Assembly: GCA_016872605.1 (NCBI GenBank)
Contig: VGZI01000030.1
Coordinates: 1 to 43,289 of the forward strand
From: Planctomycetota bacterium
GTDB taxonomy: Bacteria > Planctomycetota > Planctomycetia > Gemmatales > Gemmataceae
DNA length: 43,289 nt
Direction of reading: 5' to 3'
Below the pieces are notes generated by a model. It was not told where the DNA came from. It made no database searches and saw only the letters and a program-made list of their open reading frames with translations. The position numbers and the translations under genes are program-made. Shown in pieces: positions 7,618-14,953 of the stretch (positions within the stretch are counted from its first letter, which is position 1; the number at the start of each line of letters is the position of its first letter).

Positions 7618-7869
7618 TCATTTGCCGAAGAACGAGGAGATGTCGAAATAGATGACCTTTTCTTCGCCGCGCGTGTTGCGAACGGTCAGGAGGTCGTACG
7701 GCTTGTCGTCGATGAATTGAAGGGCCTGCATCTGCGGCTTGAAGCCTGGGAGGTGGTCGCGAATCCATGCGTACTCCTCGGGAACGCCCTGGGCGATTAT
7801 GGCCTTGGCGGGGGAGGAGCTGTCGCGGCCGTCGTCGCTGCCGCCGAGCATGGAACTGAGCCAACCCAT
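7618..7869 (-). CDS. Small conserved-type hypothetical protein
   Basis: This 83-residue protein starts at MGWLSSMLGGSDDG. It has a short Ser/Asp-rich linker followed by a compact region, PEEYAWIRDHLPGFKPQMQA then LLTVRNTRGEEKVIYFDISSFFGK. The C-terminal part looks like a small folded alpha+beta domain with balanced composition. No signal peptide or membrane segment is visible. A longer frame extends upstream to 7986, but it would run through the palindromic repeat at 7892-7933 and read Arg/His-rich sequence, so the ATG at 7869 is preferred. I do not recognise the family. It lies 78 bases downstream of the PPC-like secreted gene on the same strand. Confidence 0.65.
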   Translation of the reverse strand: MGWLSSMLGGSDDGRDSSSPAKAIIAQGVPEEYAWIRDHLPGFKPQMQALQFIDDKPYDLLTVRNTRGEEKVIYFDISSFFGK

Positions 7870-7891
7870 TGGCCGCTCAAACGCGATTAGA

Positions 7892-7933
7892 CGCTTGCGG
7901 CGTCGGCGACTGGAAGTCGCCAAGCCGCAAGCG
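7892..7933 (+). repeat. Intergenic palindrome, GCTTGCGGC family
   Basis: The left arm CGCTTGCGGCG(T) and a GGCGACT core pair with AGTCGCC and GCCGCAAGCG, with a one-base bulge. It shares the CGCTTGCGGC motif with copies near 26485, 38887, 40883 and 42117. It lies between two minus-strand genes. Confidence 0.7.
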
Positions 7934-7946
7934 CGAAGGCGGGACG

Positions 7947-8447
7947 TTACTTCTCTTTGGTCATGATGATGGCGAGGCAGACGCATGGAGCGTTGCTGCG
8001 CGAATCATAGAGGCGCACGCGGACCTGATATTTCCCGCTCGTCTTCGGCGTAAAGTTGACGACGGCGGTGGCATCGAGATCGGCATCCTTGGCGACGACT
8101 TTGCCGTCTTCGTCGATGATCTCGACATCGACGTCACGAGCGTCACTGTCGCCGGCGGCCAAGATTTTGTAGGGCTGTCCGGCCTTCAAGGTCTTGGTGA
8201 AGAGCAGGATCCAGTTCTTCTTGCTCTGCTTGAGCCAGCCGCCGCCGATGGAGAATGCGTTGTCGTGCAGGCTATATCCGTTGGAATTGGCTCGGTCGAT
8301 CGCCTTGTGAAGTCGTTCCGCCGCCTGAGTGACAAATTTCCCCTGAGCCTGAGCGGACGCGCGATTTTCACTCGCGAGGAAGCCGACCAGGCCGGCCAGG
8401 AATACCCCCACGAGGAATCGTCCTCGCGGCAACCATTGAGTCGTCAT
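7947..8447 (-). CDS. Secreted protein with a PPC-like C-terminal beta-sandwich
   Basis: This 166-aa exported protein begins MTTQWLPRGRFLVGVFLAG, followed by a signal-peptide hydrophobic core and a likely ASA-QAQG cleavage site. The mature part has an amphipathic helix around residues 40-60. It ends in strands typical of bacterial pre-peptidase C-terminal (PPC) type sandwiches, with YKILAAGDSDARDVDVEII, DATAVVNFTPKTSGKY and QVRVRLYDS. Such modules bind ligands or stabilise secreted enzymes, but no catalytic domain is present here, so the function is open. The ATG at 8447 is supported by a GGAGG site 5-6 bases upstream. A longer upstream frame to 8480 is not needed. Confidence 0.75.
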   Translation of the reverse strand: MTTQWLPRGRFLVGVFLAGLVGFLASENRASAQAQGKFVTQAAERLHKAIDRANSNGYSLHDNAFSIGGGWLKQSKKNWILLFTKTLKAGQPYKILAAGDSDARDVDVEIIDEDGKVVAKDADLDATAVVNFTPKTSGKYQVRVRLYDSRSNAPCVCLAIIMTKEK

Positions 8448-8750
8448 GAAAACCTCCAATAATTGCGTTGGCAAGACCAAAGCAGCGCGAGAAAACCGTT
8501 TTCACGTCGCAGACCTTCGGTAGATGACATGGACATGCGCCTCGGGGCGCGCAAGGCACTCATATAGTTCGCTGAAACCACCCGCGTTGTCAAGCGTCCG
8601 CACGCGATTATTTCAAAGAAAACGCGACGTGTATCCCCATGCATCCCATCGGCTGCGTATGGTCGCTCGCACGGTGATTCCGCGCTCAGCATCCCTCATG
8701 CGGTGCGAGAAACCGCCGAGCGAGCGACATTACTTTTGCCGGAGGCGCGA
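8448..8750. other. Gene-free stretch of about 300 bases
   Basis: No frame here has protein-like composition. It contains the upstream region of the PPC-like gene and a loose inverted pair GTCGCTCGC (near 8660) / GCGAGCGAC (near 8720). The second member shares the ACCGCCGAGCGAGC motif with the hairpin at 23705-23745. No clear promoter was identified. Confidence 0.5.
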
Positions 8751-10358
8751 CTACTCTCCACGAACCGGGACGTTGACCGCCTGCAACACTTCGTTGGAAT
8801 CGTCGCTCTGCACGAACGCAACCACGCTGAGACTGCGCAAGCGCATTGGACGAGGTCCGTCGGGATAATCGTCATTGAGATACTTGTTCAAGCTGCCGCG
8901 CAGATCGTCGAGGTCGATGTTGACCTTGTGCTCAATCGATTTGTCTGTGACAGCCACTCCCTTGACGCCGCCCGGCATGGCGCGGACGACGCGATGGTGG
9001 AATTGCAGGCCGTTGCCTCCTTTGAAGCGGACCCAATCCTCGACGAGCGCCACGCGAAGCCGAACCTTCGCCCCCGGCTTGTCGACGTCGTCGACTTTGG
9101 CGGTGATCGCGATCTTGTCGCCGGTCCGCACGGCGGTGGCGGAGAGTTTCACTGTCGCCGTCGCTTCGAGCATCTTGTTGACGACGCCGCAATACTCCTT
9201 GAATTTTTCGGGAGCGTCGTCACGCCCTCCTCCGCCCGACGCTTCGAGTTTGCCGTTAAACAAAATGCTCGGAGTTCCACGCACCTTCTTGGGATAGGCG
9301 TCGGCGTAATAATCGAAACGCAGATCGTTGTCCGGATTGCTCATCGGCTCCGGGGCCGGGATGTGCATGTGGTATTGCAGAAGGACGACCTCCGTATGGC
9401 TGTACGCTTTCTCGAGCCCGTCAAAAGCCATGTCGGCGGCAACGCACGGCGGACACTGTGCTCCCGTGAAGAGTTCAACCAGGACTACGCGCTTGCTCTT
9501 GGCATTACGGACCGGCCCGCGCTCGGTCTTGAAATTGAGCGCCTTGCCACCTGTCGTGTATTCCGCGTAAGCCTGTGTTTCCAGCTTGTCGACGCGCGCG
9601 GCCAGCTGAGCGGCCTCTGCCATCTCACCGCCGCTGCGCAGAACGTCGGCCGCGAGACCGAGAATTTGCGCCTGCATGTCGAGCGGCATCTTCGGATCGA
9701 CGAGTTTCGCGACTTTCCGCGCCGCCCCGACTCCGACGGATGCGTAAGCTTTCTGTTTTTGCAACACCGTCAGCAACCGCGTGCTGTGATTCAAGCTCAT
9801 GCGTGGTCCGTACGCCTCGGCGCCTTTGAGCGAGGCATCGACCCAGGTTTGCATTTCCGCTGCTTCGATCTTGTTTTCCTTGGCACGGTCGATCAGATCG
9901 AGGATGGCGGTGAAGGCACGCGGGTCGGTCGGCGTTTTCACGACGAGATCGCGTTCGATGTCAAAGAGCGTTTTCGCCGAGGTGGCTTCCATGAACGCCG
10001 GCGACGTGGTCCCTCCCTGGGTGAGCGAGCCAAAGACCTTTTTCGCGCCCGGTTTGGGCAGCTTGGCCTCAAACTCAAAGGTGGCTTGCTGGCCTTGCAC
10101 GTTGATCAGGAACTTGGCGGTCAGCAGGTCGCCGGTCGTTTCGATCTCGGCGACCTTGGCCTTGGGCGCGCCGCGATAAGAGTCTGCCGTCGCCGTGAGC
10201 TTGCCGTCCTTGCCTTTCTCGACGGTCAGGAGCCAAAGCGTGACGACGTCCCCCTGGCTGAGAATGTTAAATTTCCAATTGCCCGTGAGTCCATCATCTC
10301 CGGCGAACACCGGTAAGGAGACGAGCATGGCGATGAGAGTCGCGATAATGATGCGCAT
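8751..10358 (-). CDS. Exported thioredoxin-like protein with CPPC motif
   Basis: This 535-aa protein has a signal peptide, MRIIIATLIAMLVSLPVFAG. The first 110 residues of the mature protein form a beta-rich region (GNWKFNILSQGDVVTLWLL). A helical segment up to about 290 follows, with repeats of the type seen in planctomycete thioredoxin-domain proteins. At about 290-420 there is a thioredoxin-fold region with AQCPPCVAADMAFD, in which the CPPC redox pair is near residues 303-306, and GTPSILFNGKLEASGGGG in the cis-proline position. A final beta-sandwich of about 110 residues includes RVALVEDWVRF and NGLQFHHRVVRAM. It is probably a periplasmic disulfide oxidoreductase or redox relay. The partner is unknown. 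The start is supported by a GGAAAG site. Confidence 0.82.
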   Translation of the reverse strand: MRIIIATLIAMLVSLPVFAGDDGLTGNWKFNILSQGDVVTLWLLTVEKGKDGKLTATADSYRGAPKAKVAEIETTGDLLTAKFLINVQGQQATFEFEAKLPKPGAKKVFGSLTQGGTTSPAFMEATSAKTLFDIERDLVVKTPTDPRAFTAILDLIDRAKENKIEAAEMQTWVDASLKGAEAYGPRMSLNHSTRLLTVLQKQKAYASVGVGAARKVAKLVDPKMPLDMQAQILGLAADVLRSGGEMAEAAQLAARVDKLETQAYAEYTTGGKALNFKTERGPVRNAKSKRVVLVELFTGAQCPPCVAADMAFDGLEKAYSHTEVVLLQYHMHIPAPEPMSNPDNDLRFDYYADAYPKKVRGTPSILFNGKLEASGGGGRDDAPEKFKEYCGVVNKMLEATATVKLSATAVRTGDKIAITAKVDDVDKPGAKVRLRVALVEDWVRFKGGNGLQFHHRVVRAMPGGVKGVAVTDKSIEHKVNIDLDDLRGSLNKYLNDDYPDGPRPMRLRSLSVVAFVQSDDSNEVLQAVNVPVRGE

Positions 10359-10471
10359 GGGAACTTTCCGTTAGGGGTTTACCAATCAAGGGCCGAGCTA
10401 CATTACAGACGAAACTGGCGACCGGCACAAATCAATTCAAAAATGCGAAACTTTTTCCCGAATTCGGTGTT

Positions 10472-10484
10472 CCTTAACCTAAGG
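10472..10484. promoter_or_regulatory. Short dyad upstream of the DUF1549 gene
   Basis: CCTTA-ACC-TAAGG is a perfect 5-bp dyad in an AT-rich patch about 70 bases before the ATG at 10553. GATAAT at 10505-10510 could be a -10 box, but no well-spaced -35 was found. It is a possible operator or promoter region for the 10553-13622 pair. The evidence is weak. Confidence 0.3.
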
Positions 10485-10552
10485 TTTGGTAAGATACGAA
10501 AAACGATAATAGCAGCGGCGAAATGACGTAAGTGGAATTGGAGAAGACAGTT

Positions 10553-12265
10553 ATGAAGAACACTCTGCCCCAGAGCGAACCGCGAACCTGGCGAAGGACA
10601 TTGTCGATGGTGACGCTCATCTTCGCCGGGATGGTCTTCGGCTCTTTGGTCATCGATTCGGAGCCCCAGGTACAGGCATTCGACGCCCCCAAGGCCAAGG
10701 CGAAAGCCACAAAGAAAGCCGAATACGCACCTAAGTCTAAGAATGCTCCCGCTGCGAATAGCCTGACCAATGGCAAAAAGGTCGATGCGGACGCATTGGC
10801 CAAACTTATCGACCAAGAAATCGCCAAACGTCTGAAGAAAGAAAACGCAACGTCCGTCGGCCTGTGCAGCGATGAGGAGTTCGTCCGTCGCGTCTACCTC
10901 GACATCGTCGGCGTCATTCCGACGGCCGAAAAGGTTAACGCGTTCCTTAACAACAAGGACGCCAACAAGCGTTCGAAACTGATCGACGAATTGCTGGCCG
11001 ACGCACGGTTCGGATCGGCGATTGCCGAGGCATGGGCGGTTCACATGTTGCCTCGTGAATCGAACAATCGTCTGCTGAAGTCCAAGCCGCTCGAAGAGTG
11101 GTTGGCGACTCACTTCAACAAGGGAACGCCGCTCGACAAGATCGTCTATGAATTGATCACCACGACTGGCGATATCGACAAGAACCCAGCGGGCACTTAT
11201 TTCGTCGCCAACCCGACGGTCGACAAAATCACCGACAATGTGACACGCATGTTCCTGGGCGTTCAGCTGCAATGCGCTCAGTGCCACAATCATCCATTCA
11301 CCGATTGGAAACAAACCGAATACTGGGCGATGGCGGCCTTCTTCATGAAGACGCGCATTCAGGGATCGGCCAAGGGCGCCGCCAAGGGTGGAGCGGTTCC
11401 GTCAGTTGGAGAAGGCGCGCTGGTCGGCAAAGCCAAGAAAGGCGGATTGCCAGAATCCGCGAAGATCGTTCCGGCCAAGTTCCTCCAAGGTGACCAGCCG
11501 AAGCTCAATGCAAGCGACCCGTACCGTCCGGTCCTCGCCAAATGGATGACCTCGGCCGACAACAAGTTCTTCGCTCGCGCCATGGTCAACCGTTTCTGGC
11601 ATCAGCTGTTCGGTCGTGGTCTCGTCAACCCGGTTGACGACATGCACGACGACAACACTGCCTCGCATCCGGAATTGCTCGCCACGCTGACGGAGCAGTT
11701 CAAGCTCAATGGCTTCGACACCAAGTACCTCATCCGCGCCATATGCAATAGCGACGCTTACCAACGGAGCAGCGTGTCTAAGGAGGAAGCCGCCAACATC
11801 GATCCGGACCTGTACATTCGCCGCGAAATGCGTGTCATGGCGCCGGAACAACTCTTTGATTCGCTGACGAGTTTGCTGGGCCAGCCAACCAAGGGTGACA
11901 CGCCAAAGAAGGCGGCTGTCAAGGGAGGCCCGATAACGGCTCGCGATAACTTTATTACCTTCTTCCGAGTGGAAGACTTCAATCCGCTCGATTACCAAAA
12001 CGGCATCCCACAAGCCCTCCGAATGATGAACTCGCCGTTCACCAATCGGGCTGAAGCGGTCGCTGCTGACCTGACCAAGAACGCCAAGAATCCGGCAGAA
12101 TCGCTCGAGCGGATCTACATTGCCGTGTTGGCCCGTCGACCGAACGCTGCAGAGGTGCAACGCCTGACGACGTATGTCAATCGTCCAGGTACGACTCCGC
12201 GAGCGGCCTACGGTGATATTCTTTGGGTCTTGATTAACTCAAGCGAGTTCGTCCACAATCACTAA
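10553..12265 (+). CDS. DUF1549/DUF1553 planctomycete cytochrome-type protein
   Basis: This 570-aa exported protein has an N-terminal hydrophobic segment, LSMVTLIFAGMVFGSLV, then a Lys/Ala-rich linker. The DUF1549 (PSCyt2) domain follows, at about 90-290, with DEEFVRRVYLDIVGVIPT and a CAQCHNHP heme-binding CxxCH near residues 241-245. The DUF1553 (PSD1) domain runs from about 320 to the end, with NKFFARAMVNRFWHQLFGRG, the HPELLATL region and AYQRSS. Heme attachment implies periplasmic redox function. Genes of this type are paired with DUF1501 in planctomycetes, as here. A GTG at 10532 would add seven residues, but the ATG at 10553 has a GGAG site at good spacing. The first domain, PSCyt1, is absent, so this is a short version compared with the 842-aa relative at 23783. 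Confidence 0.92.
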   Translation: MKNTLPQSEPRTWRRTLSMVTLIFAGMVFGSLVIDSEPQVQAFDAPKAKAKATKKAEYAPKSKNAPAANSLTNGKKVDADALAKLIDQEIAKRLKKENATSVGLCSDEEFVRRVYLDIVGVIPTAEKVNAFLNNKDANKRSKLIDELLADARFGSAIAEAWAVHMLPRESNNRLLKSKPLEEWLATHFNKGTPLDKIVYELITTTGDIDKNPAGTYFVANPTVDKITDNVTRMFLGVQLQCAQCHNHPFTDWKQTEYWAMAAFFMKTRIQGSAKGAAKGGAVPSVGEGALVGKAKKGGLPESAKIVPAKFLQGDQPKLNASDPYRPVLAKWMTSADNKFFARAMVNRFWHQLFGRGLVNPVDDMHDDNTASHPELLATLTEQFKLNGFDTKYLIRAICNSDAYQRSSVSKEEAANIDPDLYIRREMRVMAPEQLFDSLTSLLGQPTKGDTPKKAAVKGGPITARDNFITFFRVEDFNPLDYQNGIPQALRMMNSPFTNRAEAVAADLTKNAKNPAESLERIYIAVLARRPNAAEVQRLTTYVNRPGTTPRAAYGDILWVLINSSEFVHNH

Positions 12266-12275
12266 AACAACCAGG

Positions 12276-12304
12276 GCCCAGGATGAGCGTTGCGATTCCT
12301 GGGC
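12276..12304 (+). other. Hairpin between the DUF1549 and DUF1501 genes
   Basis: GCCCAGGA (12276-12283) pairs with TCCTGGGC (12297-12304) around a 13-base loop in the 85-base gap between the two genes. There is no T-run. It could be an mRNA-stability or partial-termination element setting the ratio of the two products. Confidence 0.45.
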
Positions 12305-12350
12305 ATTACCACAACACAAGAAACCAACCCCCCGCACAGGAGTCTAAAGC

Positions 12351-13622
12351 ATGTCTCAACCGATTACTCGTCGTGAAGTGATGACGCTCGGCGCCGCCGG
12401 CGTTCTCGGCGTGTCCATGTCCAACTGGCTGGACGTTTTGGCTGCTCGCGCTAGCGAAGGCGGCAACCGGCCGACCAAGAACTGCATCCTTCTGTGGATG
12501 GCGGGTGGACCGAGCCATAAAGACACGTTCGACCTTCGTCCGGGCACCGAGCAAGGTGGTCCGTATCGCAACATTCAGACGAACGTCAACGGCATTCAGA
12601 TCAGCGAGTACTTCCCACAGTTCGCTCGCCTGATGAACCACGCTGCCATCATCCGCAGCATGAGCACTCCGGAAGGCGCCCATGCTCGCGCCTCGTACAA
12701 CCTGCATACCGGCTATCGCGAAGGCCAGGGCGGCATCGTCTATCCGTCCATCGGATCGATCGTCTCCAAGGAACTCGGCTCCGAAACCAACCCGATGCCG
12801 AACTTCGTCTCCATCGGCCAGCGCAGCTACGGCTCCGGCTACCTCGGCGCCCGTCATCAGCCGTTGATCGTCGGTGATCCGAATCGTGGCGTCGAGAACC
12901 TTCGCGCCGGCATCAATCAGGCCCAGTTCGATAGCCGCGTTGGCCTGCTCGAAGAACTCGAACAAGGCTTCCACAGCACGCACAACGCCAATACGGCTCA
13001 AGCACACCGCACCACGATTCAGCGGGCTGTCACGCTGATGCGCGACACCGGAACCCAGGCCTTTGACCTGAGCCGGGAACCTGCCTCTTCCGCCGCCGCC
13101 TACGGCACCGGTGCCTTCGGCCGAGGTTGCTTGATGGCTCGTCGCCTTGTCGAAGCGGGCGTCAAGTTCGTCGAAGTGACCCTGGGTGGCTGGGACACGC
13201 ACCAGAACAACTTCGCTCGCGTTCGTCAACTGTCCGAACAGGTTGACCCGGGCATGAGCGCGTTGGTCCGAGATCTGCGCGATCGCGGCTTGCTCGACAA
13301 CACGCTGGTCATCTGGATGGGCGAGTTCGGCCGTACGCCGCGCATCAATCAACGTGGCGCTCAGCCGGGCCGCGACCACTATCCGCGTGCGTGGAGCTGC
13401 GTCATGACGGGCGGCGGCATCCGCGGCGGGCAGGTCATCGGCCGTACCGACGCCGAGGCCGCTACCGTCGTCGAACGTCCGGTCAACACGCTCGACTTCA
13501 TGGCGACCGTTTGCCGCGCTCTGGGCATCGACTACAACCGCCAGAACATCGCCGCCAACGGCCGACCGATCCGCATCGTCGACCGCCCGGCCAACCCCGT
13601 GACCCAGCTGTTCGGCGCGTAA
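12351..13622 (+). CDS. DUF1501 protein (Tat-exported, sulfatase/alkaline-phosphatase fold)
   Basis: This 423-aa protein begins MSQPITRREVMTLGAAG, a twin-arginine export signal with RR at residues 7-8. The body matches the DUF1501 family: CILLWMAGGPSHKDTFDL near 47, GGWDTHQNNF, VIWMGEFGRTPRIN and a final GIDYNRQNIAANGRPI. DUF1501 has the alkaline-phosphatase superfamily fold and is often annotated as a sulfatase-like protein, with experimental function lacking. An AGGAG site precedes the ATG. The DUF1549/1553 gene lies 85 bases upstream, and a strong terminator follows 38 bases after the stop, so the two genes form one unit. The pair is duplicated, with order reversed, at 23783-27856. Confidence 0.93.
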   Translation: MSQPITRREVMTLGAAGVLGVSMSNWLDVLAARASEGGNRPTKNCILLWMAGGPSHKDTFDLRPGTEQGGPYRNIQTNVNGIQISEYFPQFARLMNHAAIIRSMSTPEGAHARASYNLHTGYREGQGGIVYPSIGSIVSKELGSETNPMPNFVSIGQRSYGSGYLGARHQPLIVGDPNRGVENLRAGINQAQFDSRVGLLEELEQGFHSTHNANTAQAHRTTIQRAVTLMRDTGTQAFDLSREPASSAAAYGTGAFGRGCLMARRLVEAGVKFVEVTLGGWDTHQNNFARVRQLSEQVDPGMSALVRDLRDRGLLDNTLVIWMGEFGRTPRINQRGAQPGRDHYPRAWSCVMTGGGIRGGQVIGRTDAEAATVVERPVNTLDFMATVCRALGIDYNRQNIAANGRPIRIVDRPANPVTQLFGA

Positions 13623-13660
13623 TCCGAAAGTAGCGTATGGGATTTTGCTCTGTTGTTTCA

Positions 13661-13696
13661 AACGCCCGTGACGAAGGTCACGGGCGTTTTCTTTTC
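13661..13696 (+). terminator. Intrinsic terminator after the DUF1501 gene
   Basis: The perfect 12-bp stem AACGCCCGTGAC / GTCACGGGCGTT has a GAAG loop and is followed by TTCTTTTC. It sits 38 bases after the DUF1501 stop codon. It is the clearest Rho-independent terminator in the window. The 13697-13952 stretch beyond it holds no clear separate gene, but see the read-through finding for the minus-strand gene ending at 13953. Confidence 0.92.
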
Positions 13697-13952
13697 GTAC
13701 GGCTTAGGGTCCGTGAATCGGCGCCAGTCAGCGGGTATTGCCTACGTGAGCCTGCCATCGACGGCGCGGCTACAACTGCCCGGAGCCTTCGTCGACAAGG
13801 TGAACCTGACTCAACCCCTACAGCGAATCGCCTTAAGCGCAGAACTCATCGAGCGGCAAGGCGCCGTCTTCGGCTAAGTGATCGAATTTCGCGCCGTAAA
13901 ATGGCCAACCAACGTCGATAACCGAAGCGGAGAAGGTATTGCCGTCCGGGCA

Positions 13953-14348
13953 TCATCGCGCGTCCGGGAGCTTCAGCGAGAAGACTGCACTTTCCAAGAA
14001 GATCGACGCATCGTTGCTCAAGCTAATTGCGGTCCACTGGCGAACGTGAACGAAAACAATCCGCGTCGCTGGGTCGAAGCGAAGCTCGGCCTCGGCGGCG
14101 CTGCCGTCCCACCGTTGGCCTCGTTCGGCGTCATGCATCATGATTGCGGGAGAAATCAGCGTGCGAACGACGACTTTTTTCACCGTGATGGAGATGCGGC
14201 CATTCTTGAGGGGAATCGTCAGCCCGCCGCTGCGCAGCTGGCGATACCATTCAGCTTCAACGGCTGGCGGCGTGTCCCCTCCGATCGGCTCCCGGTATGG
14301 GGCCGCTAGCATCATGCATAATGCGAGTGCCGCCAGTGCCACTGCCAT
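13953..14348 (-). CDS. Small exported hypothetical protein
   Basis: This 131-aa protein has an N-terminal hydrophobic export signal, MAVALAALALCMMLAAPY. The mature region is beta-rich: GGLTIPLKNGRISITVKK, VVVRTLIS, and RFDPATRIVFVHV near the end. The start is well supported by GGAGG 6 bases before the ATG. I do not recognise the family. The frame stops at a TGA (13953-13955). The codons beyond it remain open and protein-like for 39 more triplets to a TAA at 13833-13835, including VGWPFYGAKFDHLAEDG. The true gene may once have been longer, or the TGA may be a mutation or an assembly error. It is 29 bases downstream of the next gene on the same strand. Confidence 0.65.
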   Translation of the reverse strand: MAVALAALALCMMLAAPYREPIGGDTPPAVEAEWYRQLRSGGLTIPLKNGRISITVKKVVVRTLISPAIMMHDAERGQRWDGSAAEAELRFDPATRIVFVHVRQWTAISLSNDASIFLESAVFSLKLPDAR

Positions 14349-14377
14349 GATGTCCTCCGTGACGTTTAGATGTGAGA

Positions 14378-14776
14378 TTACGCTTCGAAGCGATGGGCCA
14401 GGCGGCGGCTGTTGATGTCAATCACCGCCAGGATTTCGCGGGCCGCGTCGGCCGGGATGTTCCAATCGATGCACCAGTTGACCAGGTGCAGGTTCTCTTG
14501 GCCGGCCTTGATGCGATCCATGATGCGGTCCAGAAGCACCGGCTTGTCTTGGAATGCGTGTTGCAAAAGTCCGAAGTCGCCTCGGTCGAGTTCGACCCAG
14601 AATGTTTTGCCGTAGAGGTGATCCAGCCAGTGTGCGCGGAGGTAGCCGTTCCAATGGTCTTTGATCCAGCGGCGAATGGCCGATTCACCCATGTCGTATC
14701 CCGCCTTCTCGCTGACGATCCATTTGAACTGATCGATCTCGCGCTGGCTATCCTCCCAAATGCTCTTGCGCACCAT
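14378..14776 (-). CDS. Conserved-type hypothetical protein, soluble, helical
   Basis: This 132-residue protein has no signal peptide or membrane segment. It is rich in aromatic and charged residues: MVRKSIWEDSQREIDQFKW, ESAIRRWIKDHWNGYLRA, HLYGKTFWVELDRGDFGLL, then NLHLVNWCIDWNIP. The pattern suggests a compact, mostly alpha-helical cytoplasmic protein. I cannot name the family with confidence. The ATG at 14776 has a weak GAGA site. It is followed on the same strand by the small exported protein and preceded, after a purine-rich palindrome, by the sigma-54 activator. Confidence 0.65.
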   Translation of the reverse strand: MVRKSIWEDSQREIDQFKWIVSEKAGYDMGESAIRRWIKDHWNGYLRAHWLDHLYGKTFWVELDRGDFGLLQHAFQDKPVLLDRIMDRIKAGQENLHLVNWCIDWNIPADAAREILAVIDINSRRLAHRFEA

Positions 14777-14825
14777 GACGTATCTCGCTAACGTACCGCA
14801 ATGCGATCAGTAACTGAAGAAGGGG

Positions 14826-14906
14826 AGAAGAGGAGAACGGGAGAAGAACGCCGGTTCTCTCTATCTCGATATCTCCCAATCTCCCTCTCTCCCAATCTCC
14901 TCTTCT
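14826..14906 (+). repeat. Polypurine/polypyrimidine hairpin with internal direct repeats
   Basis: AGAAGAGGAGA (14826-14836) pairs perfectly with TCTCCTCTTCT (14896-14906). Between them are a GAGAAC/GTTCTC pair and two direct copies of CTCCCAATCTCC at 14873-14884 and 14889-14900. It lies between the helical hypothetical gene and the sigma-54 activator gene. The strong strand asymmetry (purines left, pyrimidines right) sets it apart from the other palindromes. Confidence 0.7.
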
Positions 14907-14953
14907 AGGATACCAACTCGCCCCGGTGCGTTGCAATGAAAAAAACCCCGCGA

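Noticed and set aside
12306..13661. 451-aa open frame antisense to the DUF1501 gene
   Set aside because: It is a shadow of the DUF1501 gene, and its start lies in the terminator stem region of that gene.
13653..13877. 74-aa open frame on the plus strand after the DUF1501 gene
   Set aside because: It begins before and reads through the intrinsic terminator hairpin, and has no ribosome-binding site.
14826..14906. CRISPR-like direct repeats (CTCCCAATCTCC twice)
   Set aside because: There are only two short copies spaced 16 bases apart, with no array, spacers of regular length, or cas genes.
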